DNA of 64,000 bases from Bacteroidales bacterium (GCA_017630215.1 JAGBVR010000014.1:1-64000); one strand, 5' to 3'; shown: positions 16,739-27,284, counted from the stretch's first letter. Translations and numbers: made by a program. Notes: a model not told the origin generated them from the letters alone.

Positions 16739-16801
16739 TATTGCATTATAGGCCAATCGGCGATAACTATTAACCAAAATTATAAACTAAAGAACCACGT
16801 T

Positions 16802-17842
16802 ATGAAGAAGATTTACAGACATCTGTTTCTTGCAGCGGTTGCAACAATGGCCCTCGCTTCCTGTACGGAAAAGGCCCGCAACACTGAAGAGCTTGTAGAT
16901 CCTTGGCTTCGTGCACGTACTCCGGTAAACTTGAGACTGGAGTCTCAGATCGGAGCAGCTGTCATCACAGACAACTGGCGTAACGACGCAGAAGGATCCG
17001 TCACAGTCAGTCTCATTACCGGAGGACTTGATATGTCTGCGGTAAAGGTGGTCGCCCTGGATTTTGAGTATCCGGAGAGCGAATACTGCCCTACTGCATC
17101 TATCGCTCCGGGAAGCACTCTTGACTTCAGCGACGGCACAGCGGAATTTGTCGTGACTGCCTACAACGGCGAGACACGCACCTACACAGTGAGCTACTCA
17201 CAGTTCAAGGATCCTCTCGAAGGAACCTACAGTTTCACACCGATCGGTGGTATCCTCGACGGCAGCGCGCCTCAGAGTGCATTCATCATCCACGGCGGAT
17301 GGGACGGAGAAGAGGTCCGTTCTACAGTAATGGACAAATGGTGGCACTGGGGAGACGGCTATATGCCAACCGACGAGGATGACAACATCCTCAGCTTCCG
17401 TCTCGAAGAAGCTGATGCCGAGACCGGAGCTACATTCGGAACATTGGTAAATACTCCTGGAGCTGACGGCAAATATGCCAACTACATGTTCCAGAACAGC
17501 ACTGACATGAACGGCAAGTACCGCATCTTCCCTACAGGCAAGAGCCGTTGGGGCAAGACCGGTGATGGATTCATTACTGTGTATGCATATGAAGACGAGG
17601 ATTACTCTGAGCCTCTTTACAAGGTAAGTCAGCTCGGCGCGGGTGACCACACATTCTCTCTTGTAACCATTTCAGTGCCGACAATGGCATTCAGCAGAAG
17701 CCACGAAGGTCCATTCGACAACATCAACTGGAATTATCCTGACTCAAGATGGTTCTCTGACAACGTACGTACAACTATGTGGCTCGTCAAGCAGGACACT
17801 GACACACCACTCGAGAACCACTCTGACCTCCTTGCTCAGTAA
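16802..17842 (+). CDS. Surface glycan-binding lipoprotein with a shared C-terminal module
   Basis: A 346-residue lipoprotein (lipobox LASC, Cys-21). The N-terminal 115 residues form one Ig-like unit of the kind found in DUF5018 proteins. Residues about 139-346 form a module that recurs twice in the lipoprotein at 36591. The shared landmarks are a GTY start, a tryptophan-rich KWW segment followed by DDNILSFRL, GADGKYANY, and IFPTGKSRWGK. Position at the head of a SusCD operon and the abundance of exposed aromatics point to a cell-surface carbohydrate-binding protein. The ATG at 16802 follows an AT-rich leader; the open frame extends to 16736 but over the promoter. The GH26 gene starts two bases after the stop. 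Confidence 0.8.
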   Translation: MKKIYRHLFLAAVATMALASCTEKARNTEELVDPWLRARTPVNLRLESQIGAAVITDNWRNDAEGSVTVSLITGGLDMSAVKVVALDFEYPESEYCPTASIAPGSTLDFSDGTAEFVVTAYNGETRTYTVSYSQFKDPLEGTYSFTPIGGILDGSAPQSAFIIHGGWDGEEVRSTVMDKWWHWGDGYMPTDEDDNILSFRLEEADAETGATFGTLVNTPGADGKYANYMFQNSTDMNGKYRIFPTGKSRWGKTGDGFITVYAYEDEDYSEPLYKVSQLGAGDHTFSLVTISVPTMAFSRSHEGPFDNINWNYPDSRWFSDNVRTTMWLVKQDTDTPLENHSDLLAQ

Positions 17843-17844
17843 AT

Positions 17845-19296
17845 ATGTACAAGACTATGGGTATATCATTAATGACTGTGGCCGCATCACTGCTGGCCGC
17901 GATGTCTTGTTCCGGAAACGAACCGTCTCCGGAGCCTACGCCTTCCGACACAAGGTCAATGACCGTACAGGAATCCGTTGAGATTGCTCATACCGGAGGA
18001 GAGTTCTCGATAGAGATCGAAAGCAATTTCGATATTCAGGTCGAGCCTATGACAGACTGGATAGAATTCGACAGAGTGGAAGGAAACAAAGCCTGGTTCA
18101 CAGCTGACCCGAACGGATACACCAGTAATCGCGAAGGCCAGGTAAAGTTTGCCGATGCCAAGGACAGATACTATTATAAGGTATCCAAAGTCGTCCAGAC
18201 AGGTGATCCTAACCCTCTGACATCTCTCAGAATCGTCGATAAGAATGCCACACCGGAGACAAAGGCTCTCTTTGCCAATCTCTGGGCAATCGCTGAAAAG
18301 GGCTTCATGTTCGGCCACCACGACGACCTATGGTACGGACGTTACTGGTACAACGAACCCGGAAATTCCGATACAAAGGCTGTTTGCGGCGACTATCCCG
18401 GAGTATTCAGCGTGGATTTCGGTCCTATAATGGACAATCGCTACAACAGCGGTGAAAACGAGATCCGCCGCAGGGTCATCATCGAGGCCTACAACAGAGG
18501 CGAGGTAATCACTGCATGCTGCCACCTGAACAATCCTCACACTGGAGGCGACTCGTGGGACAATTCCAGCAAGGATGTGGTAAAGAGCATTCTTACAGAA
18601 GGTAACGCCACAAGAACAAAGTATCTCCAGTGGCTGGACCGATGTGCAGATTTCGCCAACAACCTCAAAGGTGCAGACGGAAAGCTTATCCCGATTATAT
18701 TCCGACCTTATCACGAGCATACTCAGACATGGTCATGGTGGGGTTCATCATGCACTACCCAAGATGAATTCATAAGATTCTGGCAGTTCACTGTCAATTA
18801 TCTCAGGGACACCAAGGGAGTGAGAAACTTCATCTACGCAATTTCTCCTCAGATGGATGCAGACTACGGAAGCGATGTAAAGAACCGTCTCCTCCACAGA
18901 TGGCCTGGTGACGATTATGTCGATTTCCTCGGAATGGACTGCTACCATTACTCCAATGCCAATGCCTTCAAGAGCAACCTCACAGCCATGACAGCACTTT
19001 CTCTTGAAAAGAAAAAGCCTTGCGGCGTGACCGAAACAGGTCCTGAGGGCTTCAACTGGCCGGACTATTGGACAAATCACATTCTGGCAAGTGCAAAAAA
19101 CCAGAGAGTCAGTCTGATAGTAATGTGGAGAAACAAGTATGTCGGAAACAATGAAGGAGACAGACATTTCTACTCAGTCTATCCGGGACACGAGTCGGAA
19201 GAGGACTTCCGCAAGATGTACAACGACCCTACAACTTTCTTCAGCAGCGATCTTCCGGACATGTATACCATGCCGAAGTACTATGAAGTAAAGTAA
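17845..19296 (+). CDS. GH26 endo-beta-1,4-mannanase lipoprotein with BACON domain
   Basis: A 483-residue surface lipoprotein (AAMSC, Cys-22). Residues about 40-120 look like a BACON domain, a spacer or glycan-proximal Ig-fold common in Bacteroidetes hydrolases. The GH26 catalytic domain follows: FGHHDDLWYG near 157-165, CCHLNNPHTGG, RPYHEHTQTWSWWG with acid/base Glu-291, and GVTETGPEG with nucleophile Glu-397. These are the signatures of beta-mannanases that cut the main chain of mannan, glucomannan or galactomannan. It sits between the binding protein and SusC, which strongly ties the locus to beta-mannan. It lies 31 bases ahead of SusC, in an AT-rich leader. Confidence 0.92.
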   Translation: MYKTMGISLMTVAASLLAAMSCSGNEPSPEPTPSDTRSMTVQESVEIAHTGGEFSIEIESNFDIQVEPMTDWIEFDRVEGNKAWFTADPNGYTSNREGQVKFADAKDRYYYKVSKVVQTGDPNPLTSLRIVDKNATPETKALFANLWAIAEKGFMFGHHDDLWYGRYWYNEPGNSDTKAVCGDYPGVFSVDFGPIMDNRYNSGENEIRRRVIIEAYNRGEVITACCHLNNPHTGGDSWDNSSKDVVKSILTEGNATRTKYLQWLDRCADFANNLKGADGKLIPIIFRPYHEHTQTWSWWGSSCTTQDEFIRFWQFTVNYLRDTKGVRNFIYAISPQMDADYGSDVKNRLLHRWPGDDYVDFLGMDCYHYSNANAFKSNLTAMTALSLEKKKPCGVTETGPEGFNWPDYWTNHILASAKNQRVSLIVMWRNKYVGNNEGDRHFYSVYPGHESEEDFRKMYNDPTTFFSSDLPDMYTMPKYYEVK

Positions 19297-19327
19297 TCCA
19301 GAATATTAATAACAAAACATAACCAAA

Positions 19328-22300
19328 ATGACCAAATCACTCAAATCATTTCTGTTAAGCGGTATCATACTGCTTTGCGGAGTCATTGCCAGTCCGCTTT
19401 ATGGCCAAAGCAGGACAGTCAATGGTGTAGTGCAGGACGATAATGGGGAACCATTGTACGGTGCATTTGTAGTGGAGAAAGGTACGACCAACGGAGTCTC
19501 TACCGACTTCGACGGTAAATTCTCTATCACATTGACTGCTGAGAATCCCGTTCTCGAGTTCCAGTTCATCGGATTCAAGACACAGGAGATTCAGGTAGGT
19601 GAAGGCCAGAGACTTCTTGTTATACAGATGGAAAGCGACGCCAATCTGATGGAAGAAGTCGTAGTGACGGCATTCGCCACTCAGAAGAAGATCAATGTCA
19701 CAGGTGCGATTTCTGCTGTAAACGGTAACGATCTCGTGGCCGCTTCCGTAGCGAACATTTCCAACGCCCTCCTCGGTAACACTCCAGGTGTCAGCGGTCT
19801 TCAGACCTCAGGAGAGCCAGGACGTAACCAGGCTAACATCTTTGTCCGCGGTATTTCCACTTATGGAGAATCTACTCCTCTGATCATCATCGACGGTGTG
19901 GAGCAGGCTTCAGAGCAGGCATTCAGCGCATTCAACTCTATGGATGCCAATGAAATCGCAAGCATCTCCGTACTTAAGGACGCTTCTTCCACTGCCGTTT
20001 ACGGTGTGAGAGGTGCGAACGGTGTAATCATCGTAACCACCAAGCGTGGTGCTGTGGGCAAACCTGTAATCAGTGCTTCGGCAAACTTCGGTCTCACTTC
20101 TGCGACTCAGCTCCAGGAAGGAACAACAGCTTACGAATATGCTCTCATGAGAAACGAAGCTATCCGTAACGAGCAGCGAAGCTACGCCGGAAACGACGGA
20201 CTCAATGCCTACATCTATGATGACTTCGACCTCTGGAAATTCAAGAATAACCGCGACTTCACACCTCAGGAAGTGGACGCTATGACTCAGCTCACCCCTG
20301 CACAGAAAGAGCAGCTCAAGAATTCTCCTGCACTTTATTATGCTTCACGTAACCTTTATAAGGAGCAGTTCAATAAGGTAGCTCCTCAGTATCAGGCAAA
20401 CGTTAACATCAGCGGCGGTACTGACAGAGTGAAGTACTTCGTTTCATTCGGTTACTTCCGTCAGGAAGGTATCACCAATGCAGTGGAATACTACGGATCT
20501 GAGACAGGTTCGGTATTCAACCGCTACAACTTCCGAAGCAACTTCGACATCAACATCACCGACAACCTCAAGATCACCATCAACTCAGCAGGTCAGTTCG
20601 GAGAGACTACAGGTCCTGGTAACAGCGCAGACCCTTATGACATCTCTGCACGTTACAAAGTGATCATGCAGTACATCTATGACTCCAACCCATTCATTTC
20701 ACCGGGTATCGTAGATGGTAACCTTATCCGCGGCTTTGCAGGTGTATCTGGTACTGTACAGAACCCTCTGTCTTCAAAGACAAACAGCAGCATCGGTGAG
20801 CAGAACGCCCTCTACAACCTCTTGATAAGTGGTTCAGGATCGATCTTCAACAGCCTTCTTGACAACTCTATCAAGCTCGAGCATACCCTTGACTATATCC
20901 ATCCGAACCTCAAGGCTTATGCTACCGTATCTTATCAGGACAACTACAACCGTTACGTGAAGTTCACTCCTTCCATCCCTTCATATACCGTTCAGCGTAA
21001 TCTTGAGAATCCTAACGTTCTGGATTTCTTCGGAGGTTCTATGGGAGCCGGTTCATTCGAGTCATGGGGATACAGCAACTGGAACAAGCTTTATATGGAT
21101 GCCGGAATCGACTGGCACGAGTCATACGGCAAGCATAACGTTTCAGCCCTCCTCCTCGGAAAGGCATCACGCTATACAATGCCTGGCGACTCATACCACG
21201 TACCATCAGGTATCATGGGTTTTGTAGGCCGTGTCACATATAACTATGACGACCGCTATATGGTCGAGGTGAATGCCGGTTACAACGGTACAGAGCAGTT
21301 TGCTGAAGGTATGCGTTTCGGTCTCTTCCCTGCAATCTCGGCAGGTTGGGTACCTACAGCGGAAGAATGGTTCCCTAAGAACGATTTCTTCACATTCATG
21401 AAGATCCGCGGTTCTTACGGTGAAGTAGGTAACGACCGTCTTGGAGGTTCAAGAAGATACTACTATCTTCCAAACACATACAACCTCAACCAGGGTGGAT
21501 ACTGGCTCGGTAACAAGGACGGTTCATCTGCCAATGCATACTTCGCAGGTGCAACTGAAGGTGTTCTCGGTAACCCTGACATCACTTGGGAAAGATCACG
21601 CAAGTACGACGTCGGAGTAGAGACCAAGTTCTTCACAGATCGTCTCTCAGTGGATTTCGACTACTTCTACGAAAAGCGTGACAACATCCTCACCACACTG
21701 GGAACAATTCCAGCAATCTACGGTGTATCATCGGGATCAGTGCCTCCTGCAAACGTAGGTATCACCCAGAACCAGGGTTACGAGCTCGTCCTCAACTGGT
21801 CAGACAAGATCGGAGACCTCGTTTACTCTATCGGTGGAGACCTCAGCTGGACACGCAACAAGATCATCTACAAGGCTGAAGCGAACAACCCTTATCCTTG
21901 GATGAACCAGACTGGCCATGCCATCGGACAGCGTTTCGGTCTCGTGAGCGACGGCCTCTTCAACACTCAGGAAGAACTTGCCAACCGTCCTTACAACACA
22001 TATACTTCAAACAAGGCTACCCTCGGTGATATCCGTTACAAGGACCTCGACGGTGATGGTCTGATCAACCAGAATGACGTGGCTCCTATCGGCTTCCCTA
22101 ACTATGCACAGTATCACTTCAATGTGAAGCTTCACCTTGCATACAAGGGATTCGACATCAGAGCTCTCTTCACAGGTTCCGCAAACGGTTCATATTACCT
22201 CAGCAGCGGTTTCACAATGCCGTTCTTCAAGAATGCGGGTAACGCTTGGCTCTGGCAGTATGAAGGACGCTGGACTCCTGAGAAATATGCTGCAGGCGAG

Positions 22301-22615
22301 ACAATCACTTATCCTCGCGCGATCTACAGCCCTACAGGATCTGACAACAACTACCTCACCAGCGACTACTGGATGATTTCGACTAACCACTTCAAGCTCA
22401 AGAACGTGGAACTCGGTTACACATTCAATGTCGAGAGAGGTGTCCTCAGCCAGCTTCAGGTACAGTCACTCAGACTGTTCATGAATGCGAACAATATCTT
22501 CACATTCAAGAATGCTCTCACTCCTTACGGAATCGATCCTGAGACTACAGACGGAAGCACATACGTCTATCCTCTCACAAGAGTATTCACATTCGGTGTG
22601 AACCTGCGTTTCTAA
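19328..22615 (+). CDS. SusC-like TonB-dependent transporter (first pair)
   Basis: A 1095-residue outer-membrane transporter for oligosaccharides. After the signal peptide (cleavage near LYGQ) come a carboxypeptidase-regulatory-like Ig domain (about 28-112, with VNGVVQDDNGEPL), a TonB-box-like MEEVVVTAF stretch, a plug (about 125-245, with GRNQANIFVRG and SISVLKDASSTAVYG), and a large barrel ending in VFTFGVNLRF with a terminal aromatic. It pairs with the SusD lid protein nine bases downstream. Energy comes from TonB-ExbBD, encoded elsewhere. Substrate is inferred from the neighbouring GH26 mannanase. Confidence 0.96.
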   Translation: MTKSLKSFLLSGIILLCGVIASPLYGQSRTVNGVVQDDNGEPLYGAFVVEKGTTNGVSTDFDGKFSITLTAENPVLEFQFIGFKTQEIQVGEGQRLLVIQMESDANLMEEVVVTAFATQKKINVTGAISAVNGNDLVAASVANISNALLGNTPGVSGLQTSGEPGRNQANIFVRGISTYGESTPLIIIDGVEQASEQAFSAFNSMDANEIASISVLKDASSTAVYGVRGANGVIIVTTKRGAVGKPVISASANFGLTSATQLQEGTTAYEYALMRNEAIRNEQRSYAGNDGLNAYIYDDFDLWKFKNNRDFTPQEVDAMTQLTPAQKEQLKNSPALYYASRNLYKEQFNKVAPQYQANVNISGGTDRVKYFVSFGYFRQEGITNAVEYYGSETGSVFNRYNFRSNFDINITDNLKITINSAGQFGETTGPGNSADPYDISARYKVIMQYIYDSNPFISPGIVDGNLIRGFAGVSGTVQNPLSSKTNSSIGEQNALYNLLISGSGSIFNSLLDNSIKLEHTLDYIHPNLKAYATVSYQDNYNRYVKFTPSIPSYTVQRNLENPNVLDFFGGSMGAGSFESWGYSNWNKLYMDAGIDWHESYGKHNVSALLLGKASRYTMPGDSYHVPSGIMGFVGRVTYNYDDRYMVEVNAGYNGTEQFAEGMRFGLFPAISAGWVPTAEEWFPKNDFFTFMKIRGSYGEVGNDRLGGSRRYYYLPNTYNLNQGGYWLGNKDGSSANAYFAGATEGVLGNPDITWERSRKYDVGVETKFFTDRLSVDFDYFYEKRDNILTTLGTIPAIYGVSSGSVPPANVGITQNQGYELVLNWSDKIGDLVYSIGGDLSWTRNKIIYKAEANNPYPWMNQTGHAIGQRFGLVSDGLFNTQEELANRPYNTYTSNKATLGDIRYKDLDGDGLINQNDVAPIGFPNYAQYHFNVKLHLAYKGFDIRALFTGSANGSYYLSSGFTMPFFKNAGNAWLWQYEGRWTPEKYAAGETITYPRAIYSPTGSDNNYLTSDYWMISTNHFKLKNVELGYTFNVERGVLSQLQVQSLRLFMNANNIFTFKNALTPYGIDPETTDGSTYVYPLTRVFTFGVNLRF

Positions 22616-22624
22616 ACTAAAAGA

Positions 22625-24457
22625 ATGAAAAAGATGAAAAGAATAACAACAATATTGGCAGTTCTCGGCCTTCTTGCCCTGACATCCTGCGACTTCTTCC
22701 TTCAGAAGCCGGATACCACAGGTACAGTTGACCGCGACGCAGTGTTCGGCACTAAAAAGAATGCCGAAGCAGCATTGATGTCCTGCTACGCGAATGCTCT
22801 TATCCACGGTCTTCCCGGTGGTATGGGTATCGCCCATGGTACTCTCGGCGCCATCTCAGGTGAGATCAACAGAGGATACAACTGGCACGGCACATACGTG
22901 GTAGCTCAGCAGGGTCTCAGTGTAAACGGAGCAGACGGATCTGACGCTGGTGCGGATCATTATGGAAACAACTGGAGATTCATCCGCCAGTGCTTTATCG
23001 TAAAGGAAAACATCGACCTCGTTGCTGATATGGATCAGGCTGAAAAAGATAAGATCAAGGCCGAGGTAACAGCCCTTATCGCTTACAGATATATGGGTAT
23101 GTTCTACCGTTATGGCGGTGTTCCTATCGTAACCAAGTCTTTTGAAGCGACAGATGACCTCACTGCAGGCCGCGCACCGCTTGAGGAGGTACTTCAGTAT
23201 ATCCTCACCCTTTGCGAGGAGGCTTATGCTGGACTCCCAGCACAGTGGGATGCAGCAAATACAGGCCGTATGACCCAGGGAGCCGTTCTTGCAATCAAGG
23301 CGAGAGCACTCATGTTTGCTGCACGACCTCTCTTCAACACAGGCACTCCTTATCTCGACAACGGTGAGCTCAACAACCTCATCTGCTTCGGAAACTCTGA
23401 CACAGAGCGTTGGAAGGATGCAATCGACGCTAATGAGGCTGTTCTCTCTTGGGCTGCTTCAAACGGCGTAAGACTCATAAACACCGGTGGTGGCATCGGC
23501 ACGCCTAATGCAAATGCATTCGAGGACTATGCAACCGCTACTTCAACTCCGGCAAACAGCGAGATCATCCTTGCCTACAAGCGTGACAGCGATGACATGT
23601 ACAGCAACTACATTTCATACTATCACAACTGCTCGCCATTCTGGACTTACAACCGCTATGACACCGATGATTCGGGAGTCCTCTCAAATCACGTGAAACT
23701 GTATTACAAGAACGACGGTACAGAGATGAGCTGGCCTGCAATCGGAGACGCGACACCTCGCAACGGTGCAGACTGGATTGCAAACATCGCATCTATCGAG
23801 CCGAGAGCTCTTGCAGACATCAAGTTCGGTGGTCACGACGCAAAGAATAACGAGGGTAACACCAGCTGGTCAAACCTCGGATGGAATCGTGGCGGCTATG
23901 ACGCTACTACGAAAGCGGCTGACGCATTCCCTAACAGTGTCGGTGGTACAGGTCAGGCTTGCGGAGAGAGAACAAAGTTCTACTATAAGGCTGGTTCAAG
24001 AACATGGTTCGAGTTCCCGCTCTTCCGTCTTGCCGAGACATACCTCAATCTCGCAGAGGCTTACAACGAGTATGGCAACAGCACAAAGGCCCTCGAGAAC
24101 CTCAACATGGTTCACAACCGTGCAGGTCTTCCTTCAATCAAAGAAACAGACCAGGCTAAGCTCAGAGAAATCATTCAGAGAGAAAAGGCTATCGAGTTCT
24201 TCTGTGAGAACCACAGATACTTCGACGTAAAGCACTGGAAGCGTTCAGACATCGGATCAGGCATCTGCGGTGGTTCAATGCGTGGATTTACATTCAATAT
24301 CAAGGATGACGCAACTTGGCCTTATGCTGCTGAAAACATCGATCTCTATTGGGAAGCCGAGCTTTACCAGGCCTTCTGGTCTCCTGCAATGTTCCTTGAA
24401 CCATTCCCACAGAGTGAGGTGAACAAGGGAACCACTACTCAGAATCCAGGTTATTAA
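22625..24457 (+). CDS. SusD-like starch/glycan-binding lipoprotein (first pair)
   Basis: A 610-residue surface lipoprotein (LALTSC, Cys-22; a second ATG four codons in would also leave a good signal peptide). It has the SusD architecture: an N-terminal mimic-SusD region with FFLQKPDTTGTVDRDAVF, TPR-like helices, YRYMGMFYRYGGVPIV, and the RagB/SusD C-terminal region with FRLAETYLNLAEAYNEYG. The RHREIIQREKAIEF-type helix and PQSEVNKG end are typical. It forms the lid over the SusC channel and binds the glycan chain. The gap to the second SusC is only seven bases. Confidence 0.95.
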   Translation: MKKMKRITTILAVLGLLALTSCDFFLQKPDTTGTVDRDAVFGTKKNAEAALMSCYANALIHGLPGGMGIAHGTLGAISGEINRGYNWHGTYVVAQQGLSVNGADGSDAGADHYGNNWRFIRQCFIVKENIDLVADMDQAEKDKIKAEVTALIAYRYMGMFYRYGGVPIVTKSFEATDDLTAGRAPLEEVLQYILTLCEEAYAGLPAQWDAANTGRMTQGAVLAIKARALMFAARPLFNTGTPYLDNGELNNLICFGNSDTERWKDAIDANEAVLSWAASNGVRLINTGGGIGTPNANAFEDYATATSTPANSEIILAYKRDSDDMYSNYISYYHNCSPFWTYNRYDTDDSGVLSNHVKLYYKNDGTEMSWPAIGDATPRNGADWIANIASIEPRALADIKFGGHDAKNNEGNTSWSNLGWNRGGYDATTKAADAFPNSVGGTGQACGERTKFYYKAGSRTWFEFPLFRLAETYLNLAEAYNEYGNSTKALENLNMVHNRAGLPSIKETDQAKLREIIQREKAIEFFCENHRYFDVKHWKRSDIGSGICGGSMRGFTFNIKDDATWPYAAENIDLYWEAELYQAFWSPAMFLEPFPQSEVNKGTTTQNPGY

Positions 24458-24464
24458 AATATAG

Positions 24465-27281
24465 ATGACAATGAGAAAACAGAATATATTCAGATGTCTC
24501 ACTCTGCTGAGTGCATCGATACTGATTTCCACAGGTGTGACAGCACAGGAGAAATCCGACACGCTGTCAACAGCTGCCGTATCTACTGTGACCGGAGATG
24601 ATCTGTACCACATACAGACCTCAAACCTCTCAAACACTTGGGCAGGTATGCTTCCGGGCCTGACTGTAATCTCAGGAAACGGTGCTGTGGGATATGACAA
24701 TGCCTCGTGGCTTATCCGCGGCGTGAACAGCTACGGTTCAGGCACTTGGAATTCAGCCAAGATTTACGTTGACGGTTTCGAAGTCAACGCAGAATATCTC
24801 GTATCGCTTTCTCCATCAGAGATAGAAAGCATCTCAGTCCTCAAGGACGGAGCGGCCCTTGCTATCTATGGAGACCGCGGAGCAAACGGTGTAATCAAGA
24901 TCGAAACAAAGAGAGGAAAGATCGGTCCAGCAACAGTGACTGCAAAGGTTCGCTACGGTGCCACAACACCTAATATCGTGAACAAGCCTCTCAACTCATA
25001 CGATTTCGCCAATCTCTACAATCAGGCCGTATCTAACGACAACGGTATGATCTGGACTCCATACTACTCACAGGAACAGCTCCAGGCATACAAGAATGGA
25101 ACAGGCGTGAATGTGGACTGGTATGATGAGGTGATGAGAGATTCAGGTTCTTATATGGACGGTGACGTCATCTTCAACGGCGGTAACGAGAATGCACGCT
25201 ACAACGTAAACCTCGGATACCTCAACACAGGCGGTCTGATCAATACAAAGAACACAGACCAGACCAAGAATCTCGGTTATGAAAGATATAACATCCGTGC
25301 AAACCTTGACTTCAATATCCTCAAGATCTTTGAATTCAAGGTGGACTTCAACGGTAAGATCGAGATGCGCAGAAGACCAAACTACGGAGTGACAGATCTC
25401 TTCAACGATCTTGCGCGCTACCCTTCAAACATCTACAACATCTACGATGACAAGGAGCTCAACCATCTTTCAGGTACAGCTATCTATCCAAACAACCCTT
25501 ACGGTTCGATCAACGAACTCGGATGGTATTCACAGAAGGCTAGAGGACTCCAGGGTAACTTCGTACTCAGGGAGAAGCTTGACGTAGTGACTCCTGGTCT
25601 CTACCTTGAGGAAGCTTTCTCATTCTACAGCTACACTTTGAGTACTTACAGCAAGACCAAGGACTACGCCCGTTATATGAACGGCAATACGACTACTACC
25701 AACCAGACTACATCCATCACAGCAAGCGGCTACGGCTCAGGCGGTATGCAGGACTGGAAGCAGGGTCGTCTTACCCTCGGTTATGACCGCGAATTCGACA
25801 AGCACAATGTATCTGCAGTCGTAAACTACCACATTTCCGCATACAAGGGAGACGGTTACTTCTCATACAAGTACAACTACCTGAACCTCAACGGAATGCT
25901 CGATTACAGCTTCGATAACAGATATGTAGCTCAGCTCGCATTCTCATACTTCGGAAACGACTCTTTCGCACCAGGTCACAGATGGCATTTCTATCCATCA
26001 GCATCATTCGCATGGGTGGCTTCAAACGAGGAATTCCTCAAGAACAGCTCTTGGGTGAACTACCTCAAGGTGAGAGCTTCTGCCGGTGTTGCAGGTGCTA
26101 GTGACTCGGGCGCGACCTCAGCTCTTGCAGACTTCTCGTCAAACGGACGTTTCCTCTTCAAGGACTACTATACATACAGCTACATCGGTTCATTCTACAT
26201 GGGTCCTAACGGCGGAAGCTGGCAGAATACCCTCGTTCCAATGTTCGTAAGCAACGCAAATGTTGTCCCTGAGAAGAGCGTTAAATATAATATAGGTATC
26301 GATGCAACCCTCTTCGGCGGTCTGAGCATCACTGCTGACGCATTCATGGACAAGAGAAGCAACATCCTCACCCTCGACAACACTAAGATGGGCTACTACG
26401 GAAAGCAGTACAACTTCGCGAATGTCGGTGAAATGACTAACAAGGGATTTGAGGTATCTGCAGTTTACTCAGGTAAGAGCGGAGACTTCTCATACAGACT
26501 CAACGGTATGGCTGCATACGCCAAGAACAGAATCGATTATATGGCAGAGGTCGCTCCTGCGAATGACTTCAGTGCACAGACCGGCCGTCCTTATGGCACA
26601 TATATCGGACTTGAGGCTGAGAGATTCTATGATGTGAACGACTTTGACAATGCCGGCAACCTCAAGGAAGGAATTCCTACTCCTGCTTTCGGTTCAGTTC
26701 AGCCAGGTGATGTCAAGTACAGCGACCTCGACGGAAACGGTGTCGTAAACCAGAACGACGTGACACAGATCGGTAAGTCTCCATATCCGGAGTGGTATTT
26801 CAGCTTTGGCGGAAAGATCGGCTACAAAGGCTTCGACCTCGAAGTTCTCTTCCAGGGAGCAGCCGGCGCATCAGTCAATCTGCTTGACAACTGGAATCAG
26901 ACAGTAGCTTTCGTTGACAATGGTAACGCATACGAGATCGCAAAGGGTGCTTGGGCATACTACCCTACAGAAGGCATTGACACACGCGCCACAGCAAGAT
27001 ATCCTCGTCTTACCACTAAGAACAACGAGAACAACTACCAGACAAGCTCATTGTGGATAAAGAGCGCAGACTATCTGAAGATCCGCAACCTCGAGCTCGG
27101 ATACAACTTCGATTCACGCAAGCTCCAGAAGGCTGGAATCGAGAACTTCAGAGTATATCTGAGCGCTCAGAACCTCGCTACTTTCAGCGGCTTGCTCAAG
27201 AACTACAATCTTGACCCTGAAAGAATCAGCGGTTATCCGACCGTCAAGTCTTACAATGTCGGCGTATCAATCACCTTCTAA
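24465..27281 (+). CDS. SusC-like TonB-dependent transporter lacking the N-terminal Ig domain (second pair)
   Basis: A 938-residue SusC homologue, about 160 residues shorter than the first. It has a signal peptide (ending near VTAQ, residue 27) but goes directly into the plug (AAVSTVTGDDLYHIQTSN... WLIRGVNSYG... SISVLKDGAALAIYG) and lacks the carboxypeptidase-regulatory-like domain and the usual EEVVVTA segment. The barrel ends normally in VGVSITF. The shortened N-terminus may change how it meets TonB. It is followed four bases later by its SusD partner. Either ATG 24465 or ATG 24471 could start it. Having two pairs in one operon suggests import of different chain lengths or decorations. Confidence 0.92.
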   Translation: MTMRKQNIFRCLTLLSASILISTGVTAQEKSDTLSTAAVSTVTGDDLYHIQTSNLSNTWAGMLPGLTVISGNGAVGYDNASWLIRGVNSYGSGTWNSAKIYVDGFEVNAEYLVSLSPSEIESISVLKDGAALAIYGDRGANGVIKIETKRGKIGPATVTAKVRYGATTPNIVNKPLNSYDFANLYNQAVSNDNGMIWTPYYSQEQLQAYKNGTGVNVDWYDEVMRDSGSYMDGDVIFNGGNENARYNVNLGYLNTGGLINTKNTDQTKNLGYERYNIRANLDFNILKIFEFKVDFNGKIEMRRRPNYGVTDLFNDLARYPSNIYNIYDDKELNHLSGTAIYPNNPYGSINELGWYSQKARGLQGNFVLREKLDVVTPGLYLEEAFSFYSYTLSTYSKTKDYARYMNGNTTTTNQTTSITASGYGSGGMQDWKQGRLTLGYDREFDKHNVSAVVNYHISAYKGDGYFSYKYNYLNLNGMLDYSFDNRYVAQLAFSYFGNDSFAPGHRWHFYPSASFAWVASNEEFLKNSSWVNYLKVRASAGVAGASDSGATSALADFSSNGRFLFKDYYTYSYIGSFYMGPNGGSWQNTLVPMFVSNANVVPEKSVKYNIGIDATLFGGLSITADAFMDKRSNILTLDNTKMGYYGKQYNFANVGEMTNKGFEVSAVYSGKSGDFSYRLNGMAAYAKNRIDYMAEVAPANDFSAQTGRPYGTYIGLEAERFYDVNDFDNAGNLKEGIPTPAFGSVQPGDVKYSDLDGNGVVNQNDVTQIGKSPYPEWYFSFGGKIGYKGFDLEVLFQGAAGASVNLLDNWNQTVAFVDNGNAYEIAKGAWAYYPTEGIDTRATARYPRLTTKNNENNYQTSSLWIKSADYLKIRNLELGYNFDSRKLQKAGIENFRVYLSAQNLATFSGLLKNYNLDPERISGYPTVKSYNVGVSITF

Positions 27282-27284
27282 AGA

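Noticed and set aside
16736-16801. Upstream extension of the first binding lipoprotein
   Set aside because: The added residues precede a typical lipoprotein signal peptide, and the extension overlaps the -7 promoter box.
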